Shown piece by piece: positions 7,422 through 15,461 of a stretch of DNA of 33,828 bases (positions within the stretch are counted from its first letter, which is position 1; the number at the start of each line of letters is the position of its first letter). A program made the translations under genes and the position numbers. Under the pieces are notes generated by a model that ran no database searches, was not told where the DNA came from, and was given only the letters and a program-made list of their open reading frames with translations. The DNA is from UBA6215 sp964484255 (GTDB lineage: Bacteria; Omnitrophota; Gorgyraeia; Pluralincolimonadales; Pluralincolimonadaceae), in contig CAZAEH010000014.1 of NCBI GenBank assembly GCA_964484255.1, positions 1-33,828 on the forward strand. The letters are read 5' to 3'.

Positions 7422-8666
7422 TTAAAACCTCGGCCTCGATTCGAGGGCTTTTATAGTAATATCTACTATCTCCATGTCATGCAGCGCTTTCCTGAAATAC
7501 GCGTAATCACTGGCGGCTGAATATACCGTTACCGCCGCTATCAGGCAGACGGCAGCTTTAAGTGCGCCGCCCTTCAATTTAGACCTGAGATAGATGTATA
7601 TATACCACGCGCCGATACCGGCCACAAGATAAAAAACGCCGTAAACAGGGCTAAGATACCTTATATTCTGGCAAAACGGCATCCATGTCATGACTATTAC
7701 GTATACGGCCAGTATTACCATGAGCCAGAAGGATATCTCGCGGTCAAGGCCCCCCTCGCAGGACTCTCGCCGGTAAAAAACGAACCCGGCAATGCCGGCA
7801 AAACATAATAATACGTTCACCGGACTAAGGATGAACAAACCACAGATAACGTTATGCCACGGGCCGGATTGGTAACACACGGCATAATCGTTAAAAGGCA
7901 TCGCTTCCGATATGTGTTTTATCACTTCAAGCATGTTACCGATCCCGCCCAGCGCGTAAGCCATAAAAGAGACACCTGCCGCTGCCGAGATCAGCACCAG
8001 GATGAATGCTGACAACATCCTGTAGAACATCTTTTCCCGGGCCAATGACGATAACAACCACAACAAGCACAGCAGATACAGTAAAACGCCGGCTTCCTTA
8101 ACCATAAAATAATAGGTCCCGGCCAGGACGAACGGGACAAGCAGCGTAAGCCTGCCTTTTGCTTTAACGCATACGGCAGTAAGGAAAATAAGGCCGAGGC
8201 CGAGGCATCCACATACCGCATCCTGCCAGGCCCTTATCGACACCGCCAACTCCATCGGGGAAGCCGCCAGGGCAAGCACGGCATAAAGCGCTATCCATTT
8301 GTTGAAATACCTCAGGCCGAAGAAAACGACCAGGATAAGCGATACTATGCTGCAGAAGACCGAGATGTAGGACCCGGCGCGGTAATCGCGCAAACCGGTA
8401 GCTTCCATGAAATATGATAAAGGCCACAGGTATCCTATCCTCATCGGATTTGGATATAGCCATTTGTTCTTATCTGCGTTGTATGTCTTGACCAGACCCC
8501 TTGTAACAATGATCTTACCGCCTGTCAGGTGTTTTGCCTGAGCGGTATATACGGCTTCGTCAGGGCTCTTGTTCCCGTCTCCATCAATATTACCCACCCT
8601 GGCTGCGATACCGGCAGTTATGACCGCTGCAAATGCCAATATTACTGCCAACCTTTTCACGATCAT
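7422..8666 (-). CDS. Glycosyltransferase family 39 (PMT/ArnT-like) membrane protein
   Basis: This 414-residue integral membrane protein has about ten hydrophobic segments. After TM1 (LAVILAFAAVITAGIAARV) the first periplasmic loop carries DGNKSPDEAVYTAQAKHL, with the Asp-Glu pair that GT39 and ArnT enzymes use for catalysis. The substrate donor would be a polyprenyl-phosphate sugar and the acceptor a protein or lipid on the periplasmic side. ATG 8666 overlaps the TGA of the upstream RNA methyltransferase gene by 4 nt, and the next gene starts 8 nt after its stop, so the glycosylation run is tied to the RNA-modification genes upstream. The family call rests on the loop motif and topology. The specific sugar is not predictable. 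Confidence 0.75.
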   Translation of the reverse strand: MIVKRLAVILAFAAVITAGIAARVGNIDGDGNKSPDEAVYTAQAKHLTGGKIIVTRGLVKTYNADKNKWLYPNPMRIGYLWPLSYFMEATGLRDYRAGSYISVFCSIVSLILVVFFGLRYFNKWIALYAVLALAASPMELAVSIRAWQDAVCGCLGLGLIFLTAVCVKAKGRLTLLVPFVLAGTYYFMVKEAGVLLYLLCLLWLLSSLAREKMFYRMLSAFILVLISAAAGVSFMAYALGGIGNMLEVIKHISEAMPFNDYAVCYQSGPWHNVICGLFILSPVNVLLCFAGIAGFVFYRRESCEGGLDREISFWLMVILAVYVIVMTWMPFCQNIRYLSPVYGVFYLVAGIGAWYIYIYLRSKLKGGALKAAVCLIAAVTVYSAASDYAYFRKALHDMEIVDITIKALESRPRF

Positions 8667-9604
8667 TCCTTCCTGAATTTTGCGATGAAGAAACCTTCCA
8701 TGTACTCGTTAGGCAGGACACGGACGGCCAGGCCCATGTCCTTATGGAACCTTTTCCCGTTCCATGCGGAAAGTCCGCGCGCCTTGTTCGGCACAGGAAT
8801 ATCCGCGGGCAGCAGCCTGAGGCCTTCGAATTTTCCGAGCGCCCAGTCCACAACCTCCTCGTTCTCCTCCGGGGAGAACGTGCACGTGGAATAAACAAGC
8901 TCTCCGCCTTTTTTCAGCGCGTTTACGCCGGAATATATAAGGACCTTTTGAGTATGTGAAAGGTCCCGCACCCTCTTCTGGGTCCAAGGCTTGAATGTTT
9001 TAGGGTCCCGCATATAGAAAAGGGCCTCTCCGGAACAAGGCGCGTCCACAAGGACTTTGTCAAAATAACCGGGATAGCCCTTGCCCGCTTCCATCCCGTC
9101 AGCCGGTACAGTTTTCGCGAAATCCACGCCCTGTATCCTGAGTGTGGCCAGGAGTTTCTGGTAGCGGATCTCGAGTTTTTCGAAAGCCACTATCTCGATA
9201 TCCCTGCCGCCCAATGAAGCTATCTGGCTGGTCTTGGCGCCGGGTGCGGCGCAAAGGTCCAGGATCCTGTTGCCCGGACCCGGGCCTAGCAGGACCGGAG
9301 GTATCATACTTGAGACATTCTGCATATAGACTTCGCCGTCCGTATATATCCTGCTCTTTTGGAGCTCCTTATTCTGAGACCTTAATATAAAACCGCCTTT
9401 AGGCCAGTGAAGCTCCCTGTACCTGATACCTTCCCTATCAAGGTCCTCCTTAAGGCGCGCGAGGGTCGTCTTAAGGAAATTCGCCCTGAAGGTCTGCTCC
9501 TTTTTATGCAGGAACGTCTCGCATATCTTCGGGAAAGAAGCAGGATAGGCCGTCTTTAGTTTCTCAACAAATCCCTGCGGTAATCCGTTAAAGACCGCTT
9601 TCAT
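8663..9604 (-). CDS. RNA m5C methyltransferase, NOL1/NOP2/Sun (RsmB/RsmF) family
   Basis: This 313-residue SAM-dependent enzyme methylates a cytosine at C5 in RNA. The SAM-binding motif LDLCAAPGAKTSQIA begins at residue 115. The two Cys needed for catalysis and product release are in DAPCSGEALF (Cys190) and VYSTCTFSPEENE (Cys241). An N-terminal RNA-binding region of about 90 residues precedes the Rossmann fold, but the NusB-like domain of RsmB is absent. It is therefore closer in size to archaeal Nop2/Trm4-type or short bacterial RsmF-like enzymes, and the rRNA or tRNA target is unresolved. It starts at ATG 9604, 9 nt after the RlmB gene, and overlaps the GT39 gene by 4 nt. Confidence 0.9.
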   Translation of the reverse strand: MKAVFNGLPQGFVEKLKTAYPASFPKICETFLHKKEQTFRANFLKTTLARLKEDLDREGIRYRELHWPKGGFILRSQNKELQKSRIYTDGEVYMQNVSSMIPPVLLGPGPGNRILDLCAAPGAKTSQIASLGGRDIEIVAFEKLEIRYQKLLATLRIQGVDFAKTVPADGMEAGKGYPGYFDKVLVDAPCSGEALFYMRDPKTFKPWTQKRVRDLSHTQKVLIYSGVNALKKGGELVYSTCTFSPEENEEVVDWALGKFEGLRLLPADIPVPNKARGLSAWNGKRFHKDMGLAVRVLPNEYMEGFFIAKFRKE

Positions 9605-9613
9605 GTATCTTCT

Positions 9614-10354
9614 TTACTTCGACCGGGCTTTCTGCTTTGATATCTCATAGCAGAATACGGCTGAAGCCATCGCCACGTTGAATGATAGGGCCGCACCTTT
9701 CATCGGCAGCGTTACCTTCATCTCCAGATGCTTGTCCACACCATAATGAATACCTTTGCCTTCCGAACCCATCACTATACACAGCGGGAACGGGAAAGAG
9801 ACTTTTGTGAGGTCCTCTCCTCCCTGAACAACCGCCCCTGCCGCCCAATATCCGGCCTTTTTAGCGTGTATTAGGGCATTGGTCAGGTTGTTCATCCTGC
9901 ATACGGGAACATAGTTATCCCCGCCTGAAGCGATATTAAGCACGGTCTCGTTGACTTCGCAGGCGCCCCTCTCGGGTATCACTATCCCGAATCCTCCAAA
10001 ACAGGCCGCTATCCTTATTATCGCCCCGAGATTTTGGGGGTCCGTGACCTCATCGAGGAATATAAAGGAAAGCTTCTCCTCCTTGGGAGCCAGGATAAGC
10101 TCCTCGAACGGGGAATACCTGAACGGATCAACCTCAGCTATTATCCCCTGGGCTCTTTCGGTCCGTTTCATCTTGAGCATCTCCCTGGCGGAGACCTTTT
10201 GTACGGGGATCCGTCTTGCCTTTATCAATTCAAGCGCGGCGGCATCCTCAAATTCCTCCGAAACTATAACTTTCCTGACACCCCTCATGTTCGCCTTAAG
10301 GCGTTCGACCACGGCATTCTTGCCATAAAGCAGCAAAGGACTACTTTGAGCCAT
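9614..10354 (-). CDS. rlmB: 23S rRNA (guanosine-2'-O)-methyltransferase RlmB / SpoU family
   Basis: This is a SPOUT-fold (trefoil knot) 2'-O-methyltransferase. An N-terminal L30e-like substrate-binding domain (LLLYGKNAVVERLKA, VRKVIVSEEF) is followed by the three SpoU motifs: DEVTDPQNLGAIIRIAACFG with the catalytic Arg, IVMGSEGKGI, and LSFNVAMASAVFCYE. The family methylates G2251 of 23S rRNA in E. coli. The start is set at ATG 10352-10354 because AGGAGG lies 6 nt upstream (10361-10366), giving 246 residues. An in-frame ATG at 10375 would add 7 residues and overlap the SD. The gene overlaps the end of the upstream membrane-protein gene by 14 nt. Confidence 0.9.
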   Translation of the reverse strand: MAQSSPLLLYGKNAVVERLKANMRGVRKVIVSEEFEDAAALELIKARRIPVQKVSAREMLKMKRTERAQGIIAEVDPFRYSPFEELILAPKEEKLSFIFLDEVTDPQNLGAIIRIAACFGGFGIVIPERGACEVNETVLNIASGGDNYVPVCRMNNLTNALIHAKKAGYWAAGAVVQGGEDLTKVSFPFPLCIVMGSEGKGIHYGVDKHLEMKVTLPMKGAALSFNVAMASAVFCYEISKQKARSK

Positions 10355-10811
10355 TATTTTCCTCCTGCTCATCATCTATTTTCGCATCGACGTCTATTAT
10401 GTCCGGACCGCTGCCGGATGAAGGCGGCGGATCCCTGCGGTCATCGAACCTGTATACCCTGAACCTGCCCTGTGGGCTCACAAGCAGGTTCAGTATGAAA
10501 CTTACTATGCTGAAACATAATGCCCCCCAAAAAGCCGCCCAGAAATCCGCCACAACAAACCCTTCTACGAGCCATGAGGCCAGGTAAAAGAACGCGGCAT
10601 TCATGAACAGGGTAAAGACACCTAAAGACAGCACGGTCAGCGGCAAGGTCAACGCAAAGACTATCGGGCGTAAAGTCGCATTTATCAGCCCCAGCGCCAG
10701 CGCCGCAAGGACCGTCGCCAGCCTGCCTTCGGAATGTATACCCGGCACCATATTGATGACAACTATGATAGCCGCTATATTCACCACCCAAGTAAGGAAG
10801 AAACCCCTCAA
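10341..10811 (-). CDS. Phage holin 4_2 / YvlD-like small membrane protein
   Basis: This 156-residue protein has four hydrophobic segments (FFLTWVVNIAAIIVVINMV, LAALALGLINATLRPIVFAL, LPLTVLSLGVFTLFMNAAFF, FWGALCFSIVSFILNLLV). The conserved Gly-Leu-Ile-Asn-x-x-Leu-Arg-Pro centre marks the widespread chromosomal Phage_holin_4_2 family (YvlD-like). Despite the name it is a housekeeping membrane protein in most bacteria, and nothing around it is phage. A charged C-terminal tail of about 40 residues, rich in Asp/Glu, extends beyond the membrane part, which is unusual for the usual length of about 115. It is followed by rlmB with a 14-nt overlap. Function is not known. Confidence 0.75.
   Translation of the reverse strand: MRGFFLTWVVNIAAIIVVINMVPGIHSEGRLATVLAALALGLINATLRPIVFALTLPLTVLSLGVFTLFMNAAFFYLASWLVEGFVVADFWAAFWGALCFSIVSFILNLLVSPQGRFRVYRFDDRRDPPPSSGSGPDIIDVDAKIDDEQEENNGSK
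10361..10366 (-). promoter_or_regulatory. Strong Shine-Dalgarno deciding the rlmB start
   Basis: AGGAGG on the minus strand, 6 nt before ATG 10354, inside the last codons of the upstream gene. It supports the downstream of two possible rlmB starts. Confidence 0.8.
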
Positions 10812-10826
10812 TTGCCCTTGCCCCTC

Positions 10827-12155
10827 CTATTTTATCTGTATCGAAAGCAGGAAGATGTCATCGCCCTGCTTTCCGCCCTGGAAATCGTCCAGTGCGGACA
10901 TCAGCTTTTCGTTGAAAGTCATGACATCGAGGCTCCCGTTCTCCTTCACGAAATCCTCGAAACGCTTGTTCCCGTACTGTTCCCCCGCCGTGTTCCTCGC
11001 ATCTATTATCCCGTCCGTGAACAGGAATATCTTGTCTCCCTTATCGAAATCCAGCGACATCTGGTATACCCTGTTATCGTCCATTCCTATGCCCATCAGG
11101 AAAGTCTGCGATTCCATGTATATTATCTTGTTATCCGACTTCCGGAATAGTATCTGCGGCGGATGTCCGAAATTTGAATATACCAGCTTCCTTTCCCTGA
11201 AATTGAGCAGGCCCCCGAACGCGCTCAAGAATATGCTCATCTTCCCGAAATCCGACTTTATGAAACCGTCGAGGCGCTTTAACATCTCGCCCGGGGCAAG
11301 CTTAATCCTTAGCAGTTCCTCGATCTCGGTGTGCAGCCTGTTGACGAGCAGCGCAGCCGAAACTCCATGTCCTGTGATATCGGCTATCATGAACGCCAAA
11401 AGGTCCTTTTCCATGAAATGGAACCTGGCATAATCCCCTCCCATATAAAGCATCGGCTTGTAATCTACGGCGATATCCACAAGGTCGGTCTTGACAGATT
11501 TAGGCATAAGCCCGCTGTGTATCTTGTTGGCGATCTCAAGCTCCTTGATCATGATCCTGCTCTTCTCCTCTATCTCTTTCTTGAGCACAAAATCCTTCTG
11601 CCTCATGACCTCTTCGCTCTTCTTTACCACCATGCAGATGATAGTCGCGGTGACCAGGAGGGTTATGTTTATGCCGAAAATCTCGTAATTCACGTAAGCA
11701 TTGGACATCTCGTAGACGCCTATGAAGCTCACAAGCGTATATACGCCGAGGACAGCCGTCTCAGGAACGTTCCAAGGCAGGAGCAGCACGCTCACGAACA
11801 GGGCTATAAGCACAAGCGTTATGCCGAGGTTGGCTATGACATCCGGATGCGCCGCCGCCGCGAGTATCGCTATCGACACCAGGAATATGCTGAAGAAGAA
11901 ACCCCTCAACTTATGGATGAACAAGCCCCTCGTTACCCTTATCTTACCCGAGAAGAGGATTATGGCAGCCAGGACGGTGCCGCCGGCTACCCCCGGTATG
12001 TCCTTTGCGCTGAGCAACCTCCTGAACCAGAAACTCGCCAGTACTATTTCGACAAAGAACGCGCTTATGACAATATAGCAAAAAAGGTTTATGCGCTGGT
12101 CGAATATGCGCCTGAGCTCATTCCTGTATTCTGTCTTGAACCTTTCCGGGATCAT
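10827..12155 (-). CDS. Membrane-bound SpoIIE-type PP2C serine phosphatase
   Basis: This 442-residue signalling phosphatase has about six N-terminal membrane helices (residues ~25-190). A short helical linker follows (KDFVLKKEIEEKSRIMIKEL, probably coiled coil), then a complete SpoIIE/RsbU PP2C domain. Metal-binding acidic residues are present: MGGDYARF, MIADITGHGVSAALLVNRL, LFTDGIIDARN and GDDIFLLSI. Such enzymes dephosphorylate anti-sigma-factor antagonists in partner-switching pathways. No RsbW-like kinase or STAS antagonist lies in this window, so the partner must be elsewhere. The membrane region may sense an envelope signal. The ATG lies 2 nt after the stop of the upstream secreted-protein gene, so the two are co-transcribed. 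Confidence 0.88.
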   Translation of the reverse strand: MIPERFKTEYRNELRRIFDQRINLFCYIVISAFFVEIVLASFWFRRLLSAKDIPGVAGGTVLAAIILFSGKIRVTRGLFIHKLRGFFFSIFLVSIAILAAAAHPDVIANLGITLVLIALFVSVLLLPWNVPETAVLGVYTLVSFIGVYEMSNAYVNYEIFGINITLLVTATIICMVVKKSEEVMRQKDFVLKKEIEEKSRIMIKELEIANKIHSGLMPKSVKTDLVDIAVDYKPMLYMGGDYARFHFMEKDLLAFMIADITGHGVSAALLVNRLHTEIEELLRIKLAPGEMLKRLDGFIKSDFGKMSIFLSAFGGLLNFRERKLVYSNFGHPPQILFRKSDNKIIYMESQTFLMGIGMDDNRVYQMSLDFDKGDKIFLFTDGIIDARNTAGEQYGNKRFEDFVKENGSLDVMTFNEKLMSALDDFQGGKQGDDIFLLSIQIK

Positions 12156-12157
12156 CT

Positions 12158-12919
12158 TCAGTTATCCAAAGTGGTTATCTCTACCATAGGGGAATCTATC
12201 GACTCCTCTAATCCGACAAACTTGAGCCATTCATAAGGAGGTTCGCAGGAGAACCAGGTATAATTCTTGGGCAGGAAGACCTTTACGGGTGTCAACAGGC
12301 CTATATTAGGGTCTATGCACACTTTGAATGCTTCGCGCTGCCGGCCGTTGACCTCTATCGTCTCTTTCCCTGTTACCCTGAGCGTCACGCGGTAAAGAGC
12401 AGGTTCTTCGCTCAACATATTCACGGTCTTTTCCTTGCCGCCTTCCTCTATCATCTGCCTGGTATAAAGCCCGGTCAAGAGCCTGTTTATCGTATCGCCT
12501 TTCAGCTTAAATGATCTTGTCCGGCATGTGCCTTTAACGAGGTCTCTCGCGCAGCAAGCTACCGAGGCCCCTGAAGGGTCGAATTCCTGCTTGGTCTCGG
12601 CGATAAGCCTGCCTTCCGGTGAAAATACCTCGCTTTTCATCCCAAGCGGCCTTATGGAACCGCTTTTACTTATAAAACGCATCTCAGACTTACGGGAGCT
12701 CTCGCCTTTATACCCGCTGAACCTGCCTTTGCCTTTTTCGACAAGTATATAGGTATAAGGATCACCATCGGACGGTGTTATCGTGACCGCAGCCTCCCAT
12801 AAAAAGTTCCCCTTGAGGTCCATACATTTATGGCGTGTAGTAAATGCCTCGTCCCCGTGAACCGCACCGCACAGGACAAGCGGCAGGAACAAAAGGACCG
12901 ATGCCCGCAGTCTCTTCAC
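12158..12919 (-). CDS. Secreted protein of unknown function, possibly DUF3108-like
   Basis: This 253-residue protein has a signal peptide (MKRLRASVLLFLPLVLCGAVHG). The mature part is beta-rich, with regularly spaced strands such as KSEMRFISKSGSIRPLG, LYRVTLRVTGKETIEVNG and REAFKVCIDPNIGLLTPVKV. The last third (T-x-E-V-N-G-x-x-x-A-F-K-V ... P-V-K-V-F-L) has the flavour of DUF3108/LolA-like periplasmic proteins, but I do not recognise it firmly. Five Cys residues in the mature part could form disulphides. The start is GTG, overlapping the upstream TGA as GTGA, and the SpoIIE phosphatase follows after 2 nt. It would act in the periplasm or at the outer membrane. Confidence 0.5.
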   Translation of the reverse strand: MKRLRASVLLFLPLVLCGAVHGDEAFTTRHKCMDLKGNFLWEAAVTITPSDGDPYTYILVEKGKGRFSGYKGESSRKSEMRFISKSGSIRPLGMKSEVFSPEGRLIAETKQEFDPSGASVACCARDLVKGTCRTRSFKLKGDTINRLLTGLYTRQMIEEGGKEKTVNMLSEEPALYRVTLRVTGKETIEVNGRQREAFKVCIDPNIGLLTPVKVFLPKNYTWFSCEPPYEWLKFVGLEESIDSPMVEITTLDN

Positions 12920-13566
12920 CCGGTTATCTCCGACTCAAGCTTATCGATGAGGTCCTTTATATCTTTTATAGTGGCCGCCGGAAGGAACTTCGAGATCTCC
13001 ATATCGTTCCTAAGGCCCTTAAGGGTAGCCACGACCCTTTTGATCGCCGCCGATCTCCTCCTGTCCCTGGCTTCCTGCGGGTCGAGCTCTTCCCTCTGCC
13101 TGATAAGAGTCGTCAGGTCTTTCTTAACGTCGCGGAAGTCCTTCCCTTTCTCGAAGACATTCTTTTTAAGGGACTCATAGCCTTCTTCGCCGATCTCTTT
13201 CTTGCCCTTGGCCATCCGAAGCAGGTTTACCGATTCGTAACTCGGTATGCTTGCCGCGTCCTGGGCGTCCGGGTCTGCGTCGCGCTTGAGGTATTGCGGC
13301 TCCTCTTTTTCAAGGAAATAGTACGATCTCAGGAGTTTCATTGCGGTATCTTTCCTGACGCCTATCTCTTTAGCGCAGTAGGCTTCGAACGTCAAAAAAC
13401 CCCACTCCTTGTAAAGCTTGTCCTTCCAGACGGAGTAAAGGGACTGTCCAAGGTCTATCCATGAAGTCTTAAAATCCACGACACTCCTGAGCACCCTGTA
13501 ACGGATGGAACCTTCCTCAAGCCCTTCCATCCTGCGTTCTATGTTCTGTATAGCTTTTGTCTTCAT
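12916..13566 (-). CDS. Unknown protein with a helix-turn-helix-like region
   Basis: This is a 216-residue, highly charged, mostly helical cytoplasmic protein without signal peptide or membrane segment. Residues about 50-85 (WGFLTFEAYCAKEIGVRKDT then AMKLLRSYYFL) look like the two-helix module of ParB/DUF3102-type DNA-binding proteins, where a plant-like WxxF-x-x-Y-C/A segment precedes a helix-turn-helix. The middle (about 120-165) is Lys/Glu-rich, and the C-terminus is a predicted helical pair ending in DLIDKLESEITG. It starts 6 nt after uppP and overlaps the next gene by 4 nt. A DNA-binding or nucleoid-associated role is only a guess, and no family is recognised. Confidence 0.5.
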   Translation of the reverse strand: MKTKAIQNIERRMEGLEEGSIRYRVLRSVVDFKTSWIDLGQSLYSVWKDKLYKEWGFLTFEAYCAKEIGVRKDTAMKLLRSYYFLEKEEPQYLKRDADPDAQDAASIPSYESVNLLRMAKGKKEIGEEGYESLKKNVFEKGKDFRDVKKDLTTLIRQREELDPQEARDRRRSAAIKRVVATLKGLRNDMEISKFLPAATIKDIKDLIDKLESEITG

Positions 13567-13572
13567 CCGGTC

Positions 13573-14337
13573 TTATTTCCTTAGTAAGAACACCGCCAAT
13601 ATCACCGCGCTGAACATTAACCTGTACACGATAAAAACGTTGAACGAATGCTTTTTGACATACCCCAAAAGATACTTTATCGAAAGAAAGCCGGTGACGG
13701 CGGATACCAAAAAACCGGCGGCCAGCGATGTTCCCTCTCCCCCTGAAGCGAGCGCAGTTATATCCTTGAGCTTAAGGACCGTCGCCCCCAGTATTATGGG
13801 AGCTGAAAGAAGGAAAGAGAACCTTACGGCCGATTCCCTGTCCAGTTTCATGCCCATTCCCGCGGTCATCGTCGCTCCGGAACGAGAAACACCCGGTATT
13901 ATGGCGAACGCTTGCGAAAGACCTATTACAATAGCGTCCAGGAAACCGAGCGACTTAAGCGTCCTTGCCTTCCAGACATACCTGTCAACGAGGAAGAATA
14001 TTACCGCGAAGATGCTCATGGTTACCGCTATCAGGAGCGGCGACCTGAAAGCCGCTTCAGCCTTGTCCTCAAGCAGTTTGCCTATCAGGGCCCCCGGGAC
14101 GCTTGCAACGGCTATATACCACACCATCCGGCTCCTCAGGACCTTCAGCCAGTCGTTCCAGAAATATACTATCACTGCTATCAGTGTCCCGGCGTGAAGC
14201 GCTACATCGAACGCCAGGCTGTGCTCGGGCCAGCCGAACAGCCACGGGAATACAATGAGGTGCGCTGAGCTGCTTATCGGGAGGAATTCGCCCAGCCCCT
14301 GGACGAGCCCCAGCACTATAGCTTGAAATAGATTCAT
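13573..14337 (-). CDS. uppP: Undecaprenyl-diphosphate phosphatase
   Basis: This 254-residue membrane enzyme recycles undecaprenyl pyrophosphate to the monophosphate carrier used for peptidoglycan and polysaccharide synthesis. The two family signatures are present: VQGLGEFLPISSSAHLIVFP near the N-terminus (catalytic Glu17, Ser and His26) and IIPGVSRSGATMTAGM (phosphate-binding Arg). The position of the first catalytic Glu of E. coli BacA is Gln here, as in many homologues. About eight membrane helices fit. Its product is the same lipid carrier that the glycosyltransferases at 3594-8666 are likely to use. It begins 14 nt after the DUF4870 gene. Confidence 0.93.
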   Translation of the reverse strand: MNLFQAIVLGLVQGLGEFLPISSSAHLIVFPWLFGWPEHSLAFDVALHAGTLIAVIVYFWNDWLKVLRSRMVWYIAVASVPGALIGKLLEDKAEAAFRSPLLIAVTMSIFAVIFFLVDRYVWKARTLKSLGFLDAIVIGLSQAFAIIPGVSRSGATMTAGMGMKLDRESAVRFSFLLSAPIILGATVLKLKDITALASGGEGTSLAAGFLVSAVTGFLSIKYLLGYVKKHSFNVFIVYRLMFSAVILAVFLLRK

Positions 14338-14351
14338 TTGTTACCCGCCTG

Positions 14352-14702
14352 TCAGACCTTGATGTTGCTGTATTTGTCCGCCATTTCGCCTAATACGGGA
14401 AGCTTGAATGTCTCTCCCGAGAAAGATTTTATTATCAATATTATCCAAAAGACAAAAAATGCCAAGGCAGCGATCGGTATAAGGAACGCCCCCACTATGG
14501 TTATGGCCAGGACTATCATGCAAGCCATCCACGTTACCGCGAACAATATCGACTGCATTGCATGGAACCTCACGAACTTATTCTCCTTCTCCAGCAGGAA
14601 GAATATCAGCCCGGATACCCATCCGAACACATAAGATAACGCCGCAGCGAGGTTGGCTTCCATGCTTATAGTGGTCTTCCCAAGGTCTTTTCCTTCAGCC
14701 AT
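14352..14702 (-). CDS. DUF4870 membrane protein
   Basis: This 116-residue protein has three hydrophobic segments and the DUF4870 core: AALSYVFGWVSGLIFFLLE, then the charged KENKFVRFHAMQSILF, followed by two helices and a C-terminal LGEMADKYSNIKV. The family is common and its function unknown; it is often proposed to be a small channel or chaperone-like membrane protein. It lies 15 nt after the ZIP transporter gene and could be part of the same transcript as the oxygen-defence genes. Confidence 0.85.
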   Translation of the reverse strand: MAEGKDLGKTTISMEANLAAALSYVFGWVSGLIFFLLEKENKFVRFHAMQSILFAVTWMACMIVLAITIVGAFLIPIAALAFFVFWIILIIKSFSGETFKLPVLGEMADKYSNIKV

Positions 14703-14717
14703 TTTGTTCTCCTTTCT

Positions 14718-15461
14718 CTATACGCCGAAAACGGCATTAAGCAACAACAACACTATAAACCCTATTATCGCGGCGAACGTTGCCGCTATCTCATTGCCGT
14801 GGCTGTGGCATTCGGGGATTATCTCATCAAAGGTCACATACAACATCGCCCCTCCGGCAAAGGCAAGCCCAAAAGGCAGGACAGCCTTAGATAATCCGAA
14901 AAGTATTATTCCGATAAAAGCAGCGATAGGTTCCGCTATGCCGGAGAGCGTGGCCATCAAGAAGCATTTGGCCTTTGAGACCCCAGCCTGCCTGAGAGGC
15001 GCAGCCACTACAAGCCCTTCCGGCATGTTTTGCAGCGCAATGGCAGCCGCGAGCATAAGCCCGACCTTCGGGGATGCGAGATAGCCTACACCTACCGAAA
15101 GGCCTTCCGGCATATTGTGCACGGTTATGGCCACAGCCATGAGTATCCCGTTCTTGAGCTTTATGCTCATCGGGTTGTCCTTAAAATGGGGGTATTTGCT
15201 GTGCAGGTGCGGGATCGATTTTTCCACAAGGTAAAGGAAAACTGTCGCGGACGCTATACCGAAGACCGATTGCGCCAGCGTCCCTGTCTTAAGCGACAAT
15301 TCGATAAGGTTGAAGCAGGCCGTTGCTATCATCACGCCGGCAGAAAAACCCAAAAGGGTATCATAAAGCTTATGCGATACCTTCTCGTTGAGTAAAACCG
15401 GTATGGCGCCCAGGCCCGTAAAACAACTCGCTATGAATGAAGCTAAAAGGGCATCCCTCAA
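14718..15461 (-). CDS. ZIP family divalent metal transporter
   Basis: This 247-residue protein has eight hydrophobic segments with the ZIP metal-site motifs VHNMPEGLSVGVGYL and LQNMPEGLVVAAPLR, followed by SGIAEPIAAFIG. It resembles bacterial ZupT/GufA proteins, which import Zn, Fe or Mn. The likely start is TTG 15461, whose TTGA overlaps the stop of the upstream NAD-dependent flavoprotein gene by 4 nt, giving tight coupling to the oxygen-defence operon. A metal importer there would make sense for loading the di-iron enzymes, but specificity cannot be read from the sequence. Confidence 0.88.
   Translation of the reverse strand: MRDALLASFIASCFTGLGAIPVLLNEKVSHKLYDTLLGFSAGVMIATACFNLIELSLKTGTLAQSVFGIASATVFLYLVEKSIPHLHSKYPHFKDNPMSIKLKNGILMAVAITVHNMPEGLSVGVGYLASPKVGLMLAAAIALQNMPEGLVVAAPLRQAGVSKAKCFLMATLSGIAEPIAAFIGIILFGLSKAVLPFGLAFAGGAMLYVTFDEIIPECHSHGNEIAATFAAIIGFIVLLLLNAVFGV

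Noticed and set aside
10341..10811. Holin-like gene as a sign of prophage
   Set aside because: The Phage_holin_4_2 family is a common chromosomal membrane protein and no lysis, capsid or integrase gene is nearby.
11331..12236. Plus-strand open frame of 301 codons opposite the SpoIIE phosphatase
   Set aside because: Composition is His/Tyr/Arg-rich antisense to helical membrane and PP2C sequence.
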